A stretch of DNA of 64,000 nt from Bacteroidales bacterium (lineage in GTDB: Bacteria > Bacteroidota > Bacteroidia > Bacteroidales > UBA932): the NCBI GenBank assembly GCA_017443845.1, contig JAFSXX010000017.1, positions 62,001-126,000 on the forward strand, read 5' to 3'. Within the stretch, counting starts at the first letter, position 1, and the number at the start of each line of letters is the position of its first letter. The notes beneath the pieces are model-generated. The model saw nothing but the letters and a program-made list of their open reading frames with translations. It was not told the DNA's origin and searched no databases. The translations under genes and the position numbers were made by a program. Of this stretch, positions 43,234 through 51,290 are shown one piece after another.

Positions 43234-45161
43234 AGTTTCAGGAAGACCTCCATAGCCTGGTACTCGGCCATTCCGAGGGCGTCGTACTGCTTGGCGGTAT
43301 TGGAGTTGCGTTCCTCAGCCCTCTGCCAGAACTCGCGGGGATCGTCGCCCGGGAAGGGGACTATATCCTTCTGCGAGAGGTGGCGGTAGATGGCGTGGCG
43401 CTTCTCTACGACCTCGCCGGGACTCAGGGGAACCGCCATATCTACGCGGCCAAGTTCCCATTCCATCCAGGCGCCGCGGTAGAGCCATACGTTGCACTTC
43501 TCAAGCCACTTCTCCCCCTCTTCGCGCAGCTGGTCGATGGCCTCGAGGGCAGCCTCGGTGCAGACGCGGTGCGTGCCGTGCGGGTCGGCGAGGTCGCCCG
43601 CCATATAGATCTGGTCGGGTTTGATCTCGCGCATCAGATCCTTGATGATATCCACATCCTTTTGGGTGCGGGGAAACTTCGCTACGCCGCCCGACTCGTA
43701 GAAGGGCAGATTCAGGAAGTGGGTGTTCTTCTTGGCGTGCAGGCCGAAACTGCGGACCGCGGCCTTGGCCTCCGAGCGGCGGATGGCGGCCTTCAGGGCC
43801 AGCAGTTTGGCAGGCTCCGGCTCTCCGGGAACCTTATCCTGGATCAGATGCTTTATCTCGGTGAAATTGTCACCATAGCCCAGCTCGGCGGCGGCGTCGA
43901 TATGCTGAAGGACCACATCGTCGTGGACCGCAAGATCGCCCGAGGTCTGGTATGCGACGTGGACATTGTGTCCCTGGTGCACCAGGCGGATGAGGGTTCC
44001 GCCCATCGAGATGACATCGTCGTCGGGATGGGGCGAGAAGACCAGCACCGTCTTGGGGAAAGGCGTGGAGGGCACCGGGCGGGTGCTGTCGTTGTTGTTG
44101 GGCTTGCCGCCGGGCCAGCCGGTGATGGTATGCTGGAGGTCGTTGAATATCTCGATATTGATCTTGTCGAAGGGGCCGTAAAGATCGATGAGCTCGCCCA
44201 GGGAGTTCTGCAGATAATCCTCGTGGGTGAGTTTCAGGATAGGTTTGTTCACCTGATTGCAGAGCCATACGACAGCCTTGCGGCGGAACTTGCGGGTCCA
44301 TTCGCAGGGTCCGATCTTCCAGGGAGCCACGACGCGCGTAAGCAGCGCACCGGCCGTCTCGTCCACATAGAGCGATGCGGCGGGATGGTTCTGGAAGCAG
44401 GTGGCGGGGCACATCGTATCGGAAGCACCTTCTGCGATATTGAAGACCGCCTGCGCCTTCTTTTCGCCCCACGCCATAAGGATTACGCGGCGGGCGCTCA
44501 TCATAGTGTCGATGCCCACGGTGAGGGCCGAGGCCGGGGTATTGGCGATGTCGCCGTTGAAGTTGTGGGCCTGGCGTTTGCGTGACGCGTAAGGCAGGAT
44601 TACGGCGCGGGTGCGGCTGCCGAACGAGGAGCCGGCCTCATTGAAGCCGACCTGCCCGTTCTCCCCTATTCCGATGACCAGCAGGTCCACGTTGCGGGAC
44701 TCGCGGTCGAACTCGGCGCAATACTCCGAAAGGCGCTCCTGCGGAACGGAACCGTCGGGAATGTGGACATTCTCCTTCAGGACATCGATGTTGTCGATCA
44801 GCGAATGGTGAAGGCGGTAGTTGCGGCTCTGCATCTCGTCCTTGCTGCTGGGATAATACTCGTCGATGGAGAAGATCTCCACGTTGCGGAACGAAACCTT
44901 TCCCTGGGAATAGGCGTCGCTCAGCATCTGGTAGAGCAGCTGGGGAGTGGAACCGGTGGTAAGCCCGAGCTTGAACAGGGGCTTCCCTTCCGAGGGAACG
45001 AAGGCATTGACCTCCGAAATCAACTCACGGGCGACCTCTTCGCTCGCGTGGTAAGGGTCGCTGAAGAGTTCAGTATATACTTTGTCGTAGCCGTGGAGGA
45101 TGTCTTTGGGGAGTCCGGCTTCAATCAGGCCTCCGTCTTTGGGAAGGGAAAAGTGTTTCAT
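43227..45161 (-). CDS. Glucosamine-6-phosphate deaminase-like protein fused to a PIG-L/LmbE deacetylase domain
   Basis: The 644-residue fusion has an N-terminal NagB domain (about 25-285: KLGLTTGSTPQLLYQML, FSIDEYYPSS, SRTRAVILP). Its C-terminal PIG-L domain (about 370-600) has the metal motif SPHPDDDVISMGG and DPHGTH. NagB converts GlcN-6-P to Fru-6-P, and PIG-L domains deacetylate GlcNAc groups. The fusion could therefore do deacetylation and deamination, replacing the absent nagA. In the NagB active site the usual DGHIAFNE reads NGQVGFNE: the catalytic Asp and His are Asn and Gln. It overlaps the MFS gene by 4 bases. Confidence 0.88.
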   Translation of the reverse strand: MKHFSLPKDGGLIEAGLPKDILHGYDKVYTELFSDPYHASEEVARELISEVNAFVPSEGKPLFKLGLTTGSTPQLLYQMLSDAYSQGKVSFRNVEIFSIDEYYPSSKDEMQSRNYRLHHSLIDNIDVLKENVHIPDGSVPQERLSEYCAEFDRESRNVDLLVIGIGENGQVGFNEAGSSFGSRTRAVILPYASRKRQAHNFNGDIANTPASALTVGIDTMMSARRVILMAWGEKKAQAVFNIAEGASDTMCPATCFQNHPAASLYVDETAGALLTRVVAPWKIGPCEWTRKFRRKAVVWLCNQVNKPILKLTHEDYLQNSLGELIDLYGPFDKINIEIFNDLQHTITGWPGGKPNNNDSTRPVPSTPFPKTVLVFSPHPDDDVISMGGTLIRLVHQGHNVHVAYQTSGDLAVHDDVVLQHIDAAAELGYGDNFTEIKHLIQDKVPGEPEPAKLLALKAAIRRSEAKAAVRSFGLHAKKNTHFLNLPFYESGGVAKFPRTQKDVDIIKDLMREIKPDQIYMAGDLADPHGTHRVCTEAALEAIDQLREEGEKWLEKCNVWLYRGAWMEWELGRVDMAVPLSPGEVVEKRHAIYRHLSQKDIVPFPGDDPREFWQRAEERNSNTAKQYDALGMAEYQAMEVFLKLY

Positions 45162-46351
45162 TTGCGAATTTTATAGCCGTAATATGCGTAATACATTATC
45201 AACAGATAGAAAGGCAGGCAGATCCAGTATGCGTTCTGGCTGCCCATCCAGTCCTTCATGAATCCGAAGAGGACCGGGATGAGGGCGCCGCCGCCGATGG
45301 AGGCCACCAGGAGCGAAGAGCCCTTCTTGGTAAACTTGCCCAGATCCACGATGGCCAGGGGCCAGATTGCGGGATACATCAGCGAGCAGGCGAAGCTGAG
45401 CAGGGCGACGAACCAGACCGAAACGGGGCCCGGGGTCAGTACGATGGCCAGCGACATTATGACGGCCAGCCAGGTGCAGATGCGCAGAGCCTTGACCTGC
45501 GAGATGTACTTGGGGATGAAGATGATGCCCAGGACATATCCCACCGCCATTCCGATTCCGGGCCAGATGGTGTAGCGCTCGGGGTTGGGAAGGCCGAGGT
45601 CCTTGGCGTAATCGAGCACAGTGAGGAGCGCGAGGTTCTCCACGCCCACATAGACGAAGAGCGCCAGGGCGCCGAGGATCAGGTGGGGGAACTGCCAGAG
45701 GCTCTTCTTGCCCGCCGCGTAGGGGCAATCCTCCTCGTTCTCCTCGCCCTGCGCCTTGATCTCCTCGAGGGGGGCGAAGATAGTAAGGATGCCGAGCACC
45801 ACCACAACTCCGATGATGATGAAGAGCGGAATGTCGAGGTCGTTCAGGCCCACCTGCTCGATAGGCTTGCGGGTGACCGCGGCGATGAAGACCGAAGGCA
45901 GCGAGAGGGCCAGCGAGTTGCAGATGCCCATTATGCTGATGCGCCGCGCGGCGCTGTCGATCGGGCCGAGGATGGTGACATAGGGGTTGATGGCCGCCTG
46001 AAGGATGGTATTGGCCGTTCCACTCACGAAGCAGGCGAACAGATAGAGGGCGAAACTCTCCATCCTCGCCGCGGGGATAAAGAGGGCGAAGGCCACCGCG
46101 AAGAGAAAGAAGGCGAGCGACATCGTCCGCTTGTATCCGATCTTGTTGATGATCGAAGATGCGGGGAAACTGAATACCAGGAAGGCTACGAAAGTCGCCG
46201 CCACCACGAGGTACGACTGCGCCGAAGTAAGGTGCAGGTTATTCTCCAGGAAGGGTACGAAGTAGCCGTTGATGCCCACCGCGAAGCCCACGGTGAAGAA
46301 CATCATTCCGATGAATGCCAGGGGCACTATGTATTTCTTGTTGCTGTCCAT
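45158..46351 (-). CDS. MFS sugar transporter, NagP/FucP-like
   Basis: The 397-residue inner-membrane transporter has twelve hydrophobic segments. FVSGTANTILQAAINPYVTILG is the conserved FHS-family (FucP/NagP) stretch, and INKIGYKRTMSLAFFLF the inter-helix 2-3 motif. Its position between the BadF-type kinase and the NagB fusion argues for uptake of N-acetylglucosamine or N-acetylmuramic acid from the periplasm. The specific sugar is inferred. It overlaps the downstream gene by 4 bases (ATGA). Confidence 0.87.
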   Translation of the reverse strand: MDSNKKYIVPLAFIGMMFFTVGFAVGINGYFVPFLENNLHLTSAQSYLVVAATFVAFLVFSFPASSIINKIGYKRTMSLAFFLFAVAFALFIPAARMESFALYLFACFVSGTANTILQAAINPYVTILGPIDSAARRISIMGICNSLALSLPSVFIAAVTRKPIEQVGLNDLDIPLFIIIGVVVVLGILTIFAPLEEIKAQGEENEEDCPYAAGKKSLWQFPHLILGALALFVYVGVENLALLTVLDYAKDLGLPNPERYTIWPGIGMAVGYVLGIIFIPKYISQVKALRICTWLAVIMSLAIVLTPGPVSVWFVALLSFACSLMYPAIWPLAIVDLGKFTKKGSSLLVASIGGGALIPVLFGFMKDWMGSQNAYWICLPFYLLIMYYAYYGYKIRK

Positions 46352-46357
46352 TCGGGT

Positions 46358-47212
46358 TTAGTTTTCGAGGTGATACTTGATGAGTCCCTCCATCGGGGCC
46401 TTGAGGATATTGCCCATCTTCATTCCGAACTCCTCCACCACGGGTTTCAGCAGCGGCTTGAAGTAGTATGCCACGCTGCCCACGGCATTGAACGTATATT
46501 TCGTATAGTCGGGATAATGGGTTACGATGAGCTTGAAGAACTGGCGGAAGGCGTCGGTCACCAGATCGGGGAAGTAGGGATCGAAGTCCAGGTTGTCGTG
46601 GATGAACTTGGCATACTGGGCGCAGAAGCGGTTGGGGAAGGGTTTGGTGTAGATGACGTCGAGAAGCTCGTCGTTGTTGCGGTCGAGTTCCCTGCCGACC
46701 AGTTCATAGACATTCGCCGGCATATTGCGGCGGATGTAGTCCGTGATCATGCGCTTGCCGAGGTTGCCGCCGCTGCCCTCGTCGCCGAGGATGAAGCCGC
46801 AGGAGTCCACGTTGAGCCCCTCGTTGCATCCGTCATAGAGGCACGAGTTGGCGCCTGTGCCGAGGATCGCCGCGAAGCCGGGCTCCCGCTGGAGCAGGGC
46901 GCGGCACGAAGCGAGGGTATCCATCGCGATGAAAACCGTCGTCACCTCGGTAAACACTTTGCGGAGGGTCTCCTCCATGAAGGGGTACTGGAGCGGAGTC
47001 ACGCCCGCACCGTAGAAGTAGATCTCAGCCACTTCTGCAACCGGGAATCCCGCCGGAAGATTGGCTTTGATATCCTCGACGATCTGGTCTCCCGTGATAT
47101 AATTGGGGTTGTAACCCTGGCTCTGGAAGGAGATGCGGCGATCAGTGCCCTTTTCGACACAAGCCCAATCGGTCTTCGACGCACCGCTGTCTGCTATGAG
47201 TATCATATTCAT
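46358..47212 (-). CDS. BadF/BadG-type N-acetylhexosamine kinase (NagK/MurK candidate)
   Basis: The 284-residue ASKHA-fold kinase starts MNMILIADSGASKTDWACVE, where DSGASKTDW is the phosphate-1 motif. IYFYGAGVTPLQ, AAILGTGANSCLYDG and CGFILGDEGSGGNLGKR are the signature of the N-acetylglucosamine kinase-like BadF family in Bacteroidetes. With MurQ in the same operon it is a good candidate for phosphorylating MurNAc, GlcNAc or both. The ATG at 47212 overlaps the preceding stop (ATGA). Confidence 0.88.
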   Translation of the reverse strand: MNMILIADSGASKTDWACVEKGTDRRISFQSQGYNPNYITGDQIVEDIKANLPAGFPVAEVAEIYFYGAGVTPLQYPFMEETLRKVFTEVTTVFIAMDTLASCRALLQREPGFAAILGTGANSCLYDGCNEGLNVDSCGFILGDEGSGGNLGKRMITDYIRRNMPANVYELVGRELDRNNDELLDVIYTKPFPNRFCAQYAKFIHDNLDFDPYFPDLVTDAFRQFFKLIVTHYPDYTKYTFNAVGSVAYYFKPLLKPVVEEFGMKMGNILKAPMEGLIKYHLEN

Positions 47213-48120
47213 TCTTTATTCTTATTGTCCCAGATTCCGTGGAGGTCGGGGAAGTCGCCAAGTCCGTAGCGGAAGAGGACGACTCCGACTGCCTCAGACT
47301 CATTCGCGAACTCCTGGCAGTCTGCGAGAATCTGCTCGGGGGTCATGGGGATGGGAGTGTCGTCATCGGTATCGCCGGCCTCGGGACGGTCGCGGTATGT
47401 GGTGGTTCCTGCCCAAACGACCGCGGGTTTGCCCTTCTCGGCGAAATGATTCGCCACGCGGACAGCCCAACCGGCATCGTTGTTCTTGTATCCGCCGCTG
47501 TAACGGTAGATCATAGGCATCAGGATGTCGATATACTGTCCCATCTGGGCGGGATCCTGGCCGTAGTAGTGCTCGCTGTCCGGTTCGGGCATAAGGGCTG
47601 CGGAGAGGACGATCTTGGGATTCACGGCCTTCACAGCCTCACTTATCTGGCGGCAGAACTCGGTGACGCAGCCTGTGGCGGTTATCTCTTCCGAGGGATT
47701 GTGCTTGTGGGCGGTGCCTCCGAAGCGGATATAGTCCAGATGGATGCCGTCAACGCCCCACTTGACATACTGCACGGCGCGGGCGATGACCTCGTCGAAA
47801 TATTCCTGCTTGTAGCGGTTGTTCTCGTCATCGACGGGATTGACCCACTTGCCGTCCTGGTAGAAGGCCTGGAACCAGATGTGGACCTTGCAGCCCTTCT
47901 TCTGGGCATTCTTGACGAAGGCGAGGGTCGAGTCCACGCCGTGGGCGGTGAAGGCTTTCTCGTGGAGAATGATGTTCTTGATATCCTTGGAGACCATCTC
48001 GTCGATGTTGACCTCGGTCATATACTTGGACCAGAGCCAGAAGGCATTGGTATTCGGTTTTTCTTCCTTGCAGGAAGCAAGCATCAGGAGCGCAGTGAGC
48101 GCGATAAGAAGTCTTTTCAT
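47209..48120 (-). CDS. GHL10-like glycoside hydrolase lipoprotein
   Basis: The 303-residue lipoprotein (MKRLLIALTALLMLASCKEE, lipobox LASC) has a TIM-barrel pattern. It shows KNIILHEKAF, KVHIWFQAFYQDGKW, the GHL10 hallmark GVDGIHLDYIRFGG (about 123-136) and LMPMIYRYSGGY. GHL10 includes E. coli DigH (YddW), which cuts peptidoglycan glycan strands stripped of peptides. The whole length aligns with the C-terminal half of the next gene product upstream, so the two are paralogues. It should face the periplasm or cell surface. Confidence 0.82.
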   Translation of the reverse strand: MKRLLIALTALLMLASCKEEKPNTNAFWLWSKYMTEVNIDEMVSKDIKNIILHEKAFTAHGVDSTLAFVKNAQKKGCKVHIWFQAFYQDGKWVNPVDDENNRYKQEYFDEVIARAVQYVKWGVDGIHLDYIRFGGTAHKHNPSEEITATGCVTEFCRQISEAVKAVNPKIVLSAALMPEPDSEHYYGQDPAQMGQYIDILMPMIYRYSGGYKNNDAGWAVRVANHFAEKGKPAVVWAGTTTYRDRPEAGDTDDDTPIPMTPEQILADCQEFANESEAVGVVLFRYGLGDFPDLHGIWDNKNKE

Positions 48121-48125
48121 AGTAT

Positions 48126-50222
48126 CTATTTTGCAAACATTCCGGTAAAAATGGGCAGTTCACCGATTCCGTAACGGAAAAGGGCGAGGCCGTGAGCGCG
48201 GGATTTGGTGATATTGAAGCTGTCGCGGTAGAGTTCGGCGGCCGAGAGTCCCTGGGTATTGCTGTTGTAGGTCGAGACGCCGTGCCACGACTGGGTGCCG
48301 GGCTTGCAGCGGTCGGCGAACCAGTTCGCAACCGCGACATTCCTCGTAGAGGAGTAATTATAGGACGAAATATAGGCCATCGGCATCAGCACGTCTATAT
48401 ACTGCGTCATCTGGCCGGGATCCTGGCCGTAATAGGACTGGGCGTCGGTTTCGCCCATCAGGGCGGCTGAGAGGATCACCTTTGGATTCTTGGTCTTGAG
48501 GGCGGCGTTGGCCTGGCGGCAGAACTCCGTGATGGCTCCCGTACCGGTAATGCCGTCCTCGGGGAAGGAGTGCTTGGCCGCGGTGCCTCCGAAACGGATA
48601 TAGTCGAAGTGGATGCCGTCGATGGGAGCCCTGTCCATATAGTCGAGGCAGCGTCCAATCACCTCATCGAACAGCGCCTGATTGTAACGCGCGGGAGTCG
48701 AGCCGCTGCGGTCGATAACCGGCAGGCGCCACTGCTGGGCGTCGTTCCACCAGAAGCACTGGAGCCAGATATGGAGCTTCATTCCGAGGCTGTGCGCCTC
48801 GTCGAGCAGGCTCTGGACCTTGGCTGTGCCATAATTCTTGAAGGCCCATTCGTGGAGCACTATGTTGCCTATTCCGTGCTTGCAAAGATCCTCAAGATCG
48901 ACCGAATTGGTCGAGGACTGGTTGACCCAGATGGCGATGGTATTGCCCTCTTCGATGCCGTAGTTGAGTTCGCCGCGGCTCGGGGTGAGTACCGTGAACC
49001 ATTTTCCGGTACCCTCGGGAAGGCGGCTCCAGCTGGTCTTGTCGGTCGCGACGCGGGAGTCGGCGCGGACATCGCTCTTCTTGAAGGTGTCGAGGGTCTT
49101 GCCCGTCGATGTAACGAGGGTGAACGAGTCGTTGGACTTCACATCCACATCTGCCACCAGATGGCCTCCGGCGGGAATCGTCACCTTGCCGCTGCTGAAC
49201 ACCTCCTTGCCTGACGCCTTCAGCGCGAGACCGCTCGTGGAGATATTCTCCACAGTGGTATTGGCAATCTCCACCCAGCCCGCAAGGGAGACCTCGTTGA
49301 TCACCAGGCCCGTCGGGTCGTCGGTTACGCTGGCGTTGACTGCGTTTTTGGTCGCGGTAGTGGAGACTTTCCACTCGCCGGTCAGATCCGGCAGGCGGCT
49401 CCAACTGCCCGATGCCGAAGGATCGGCGAGGTCGCCGGCAGTGAAGCGGTTGATCTCCTTTCCGGAGTTGTCCAGGAGCCTTACCACTTTGAGTTTTGAC
49501 CTGTCGCCTTCGCACTCCACGGCGATCCTCTCACCGGAAGAGAGGATCGTGCCGTAAGCGAAAGTATGGAGCACGGTTCCGTCAGCCGCGCAAAGGGTGG
49601 CATATTCCAGCCAGAGCTCGTTGGTTCCCACATTGGCAACCTCAACCCAGCCCTCCGCAGGGCAGACCTCGTTGATGATGATATTGCTGAGGATATGGGG
49701 AACTATCTTGTAATTGGCCTCTCCCGGAGTGGGTGTCGAGGTTATGGTCCATTCGCCGGTGATATCCGGTATGCGGGCATAACTCTGCCCGTCCTCGGGC
49801 TTCATCGTGGAATTGTAGTCGTACTCCAGCGAGAAGCTGTTGAGCATCGACCCCTCTCCGTCGGCTATTCCGACCTCCTCGAGGGTGTTGCGCAGCATCG
49901 GGGAGGAAAACTCCACTTTGTCGGTGCTGATGACGAAGCGGCCCTTCGCCTCCGCGGTCCCCTCGGAGAGGACTGCCACCTCAGACTCTATGGCACCGCC
50001 TCCGGTGAGGATAACCTTGAGTCCCTTGAGGTTGATGGTGCGGTCGGAGGTATTGTAAATCTCGATCCACCCCTCCTTGCCGATGCTCTTCGAGGGAGAG
50101 ACCTCATTGATGATAAGGCCCTGCATATTGTCGTACTCCGGCTGGGGATCCGGCTTGGGGACGCAGGATACGGCCAGCGAGACGGCGGCTGCAAGGAATA
50201 TGTATCTAAACCCTTTCTTCAT
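48126..50222 (-). CDS. Lipoprotein with three lamin-tail-like domains and a GHL10-like hydrolase domain
   Basis: The 698-residue lipoprotein (lipobox LAVSC in MKKGFRYIFLAAAVSLAVSC) has three N-terminal modules: GLIINEVSPSKSIGKEGWIE, IIINEVCPAEGWVEVANVG and GLVINEVSLAGWVEIANTT, at about residues 35, 185 and 305. These match the lamin-tail domain start (INEV....WIE..N). A GHL10-like barrel follows (about 425-698: NIVLHEWAFKNYG, KLHIWLQCFWW, PIDGIHFDYIRFGG). Lamin-tail domains are thought to hold enzymes on surfaces or bind ligands. The barrel is a diverged paralogue of the following gene. Confidence 0.8.
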   Translation of the reverse strand: MKKGFRYIFLAAAVSLAVSCVPKPDPQPEYDNMQGLIINEVSPSKSIGKEGWIEIYNTSDRTINLKGLKVILTGGGAIESEVAVLSEGTAEAKGRFVISTDKVEFSSPMLRNTLEEVGIADGEGSMLNSFSLEYDYNSTMKPEDGQSYARIPDITGEWTITSTPTPGEANYKIVPHILSNIIINEVCPAEGWVEVANVGTNELWLEYATLCAADGTVLHTFAYGTILSSGERIAVECEGDRSKLKVVRLLDNSGKEINRFTAGDLADPSASGSWSRLPDLTGEWKVSTTATKNAVNASVTDDPTGLVINEVSLAGWVEIANTTVENISTSGLALKASGKEVFSSGKVTIPAGGHLVADVDVKSNDSFTLVTSTGKTLDTFKKSDVRADSRVATDKTSWSRLPEGTGKWFTVLTPSRGELNYGIEEGNTIAIWVNQSSTNSVDLEDLCKHGIGNIVLHEWAFKNYGTAKVQSLLDEAHSLGMKLHIWLQCFWWNDAQQWRLPVIDRSGSTPARYNQALFDEVIGRCLDYMDRAPIDGIHFDYIRFGGTAAKHSFPEDGITGTGAITEFCRQANAALKTKNPKVILSAALMGETDAQSYYGQDPGQMTQYIDVLMPMAYISSYNYSSTRNVAVANWFADRCKPGTQSWHGVSTYNSNTQGLSAAELYRDSFNITKSRAHGLALFRYGIGELPIFTGMFAK

Positions 50223-50228
50223 TTGATC

Positions 50229-51230
50229 CTAGAAATCCAGTTCTTCGTATAAATGCATGTTTTCGTAGCCTTTGAAAGCGACGGTTCCGAGTTTATTGCC
50301 ATTGTTGGACGCATCGGCCATCACCCACTCGCCGTCGATGAAGAGCTGCGAGATGACGTGGCCGATAATGCCGCTCGAGTAGTAGCACTGAGCGTGGAAA
50401 TAACGGCCGGGGATGCCGCTCAGGCGGGCCATTGCCAGCACGGCGTGCGAGAGGTCGCAGCAGTTGCCGCCCTTGTCCCTGATGGTGCCGACGGCGCCCC
50501 TGCGGGTATTGTTATAGTCGAGCCACTCCCACTCGTCGCGGGCATAGCAGAAAATGGCGTCGGCCTTCTCGCGGACCGTAGAATTCTCGGTCACGCCGGC
50601 CTTTGCCCAGGCTGCGTCGCGGGTCGCCTTGACTTCGGGGGCATTGATGTCGCAATTCGCGGTGGAGTGGGTATAGGAGGATTCCCAGGTGTTTATCTTC
50701 TCGGGGAACTTCCCGTTCTCGGCATAATAGGCGAATGCGCGGCACATCATCACCAGCAGACCGGTGGAAGAGAGATTGGGCTCATATCCGGGAATCTTCA
50801 TGTTCAGCTTGATCTCCTTGAGCTCCGTCATATTCCTGTACTGCTCCCTCAACAGCTGCTCGAAGGCGCTGAAGGGGACCTCTACGGGGACGAAGGGGAC
50901 ATCGGTAGTAAGGCTGAACGTAGCCGAAGGATAGACTACATCCTCTTCCATCCATTTGTCCGGATTGTCGAGAATCTTGACGGCGAGCGCAAGACCCGCA
51001 CGGACATATTCACGGGTGAAAATATTGACTCCCTCCCATTTGATGACGCTGGGAAGTTTGTTGTCGGCCTCCCAGGTGGCATAGGCGTCGGCAAGGGCCA
51101 GTACGAGCTGTCCGTTATAAGTTGTTTTCCAGTCTACAGGATCGGGTTCCGGTTCCGGCTTGGGATCCGGCTTCTCTGCGCAGCCGCAAACGAGTACGGC
51201 GAGGCACAACAGTGCAAATAACCGTTTCAT
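50229..51230 (-). CDS. Transglutaminase-like lipoprotein with a PMBR-like segment
   Basis: The 333-residue lipoprotein (MKRLFALLCLAVLVCGCAEK, then a PDPKPEPEPDP linker) has at residues about 40-95 VLALADAYATWEADNKLPSV and EYVRAGLALAVKIL, resembling the pseudomurein-binding repeat pattern. The C-terminal half is a papain-like transglutaminase core: DKGGNCCDLSHAVLAMARLSGIPGRY with the catalytic Cys, IIGHVISQLFIDGEW with His and MADAS with Asp. Such domains act as peptidases or crosslinkers, and those of methanogen viruses cut pseudomurein. The real substrate is unknown. It lies between the repeat lipoprotein and the lamin-tail protein. Confidence 0.82.
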   Translation of the reverse strand: MKRLFALLCLAVLVCGCAEKPDPKPEPEPDPVDWKTTYNGQLVLALADAYATWEADNKLPSVIKWEGVNIFTREYVRAGLALAVKILDNPDKWMEEDVVYPSATFSLTTDVPFVPVEVPFSAFEQLLREQYRNMTELKEIKLNMKIPGYEPNLSSTGLLVMMCRAFAYYAENGKFPEKINTWESSYTHSTANCDINAPEVKATRDAAWAKAGVTENSTVREKADAIFCYARDEWEWLDYNNTRRGAVGTIRDKGGNCCDLSHAVLAMARLSGIPGRYFHAQCYYSSGIIGHVISQLFIDGEWVMADASNNGNKLGTVAFKGYENMHLYEELDF

Positions 51231-51254
51231 ATCAGATAATTATGTAATTGGCAA

Positions 51255-51280
51255 CCGTGGGAGCGGTCAGGCTCCCACGG
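51255..51280 (-). other. Intercistronic hairpin in the wall-sugar operon
   Basis: A perfect 10-bp stem (CCGTGGGAGC with GCTCCCACGG, 6-base loop) lies 11 bases after the stop of the repeat lipoprotein gene and before the transglutaminase gene. On the minus strand it lacks a downstream T-run, so it is more likely an RNA-stabilising or processing hairpin than a terminator. Confidence 0.7.
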
Positions 51281-51290
51281 CCGAAAAAAA

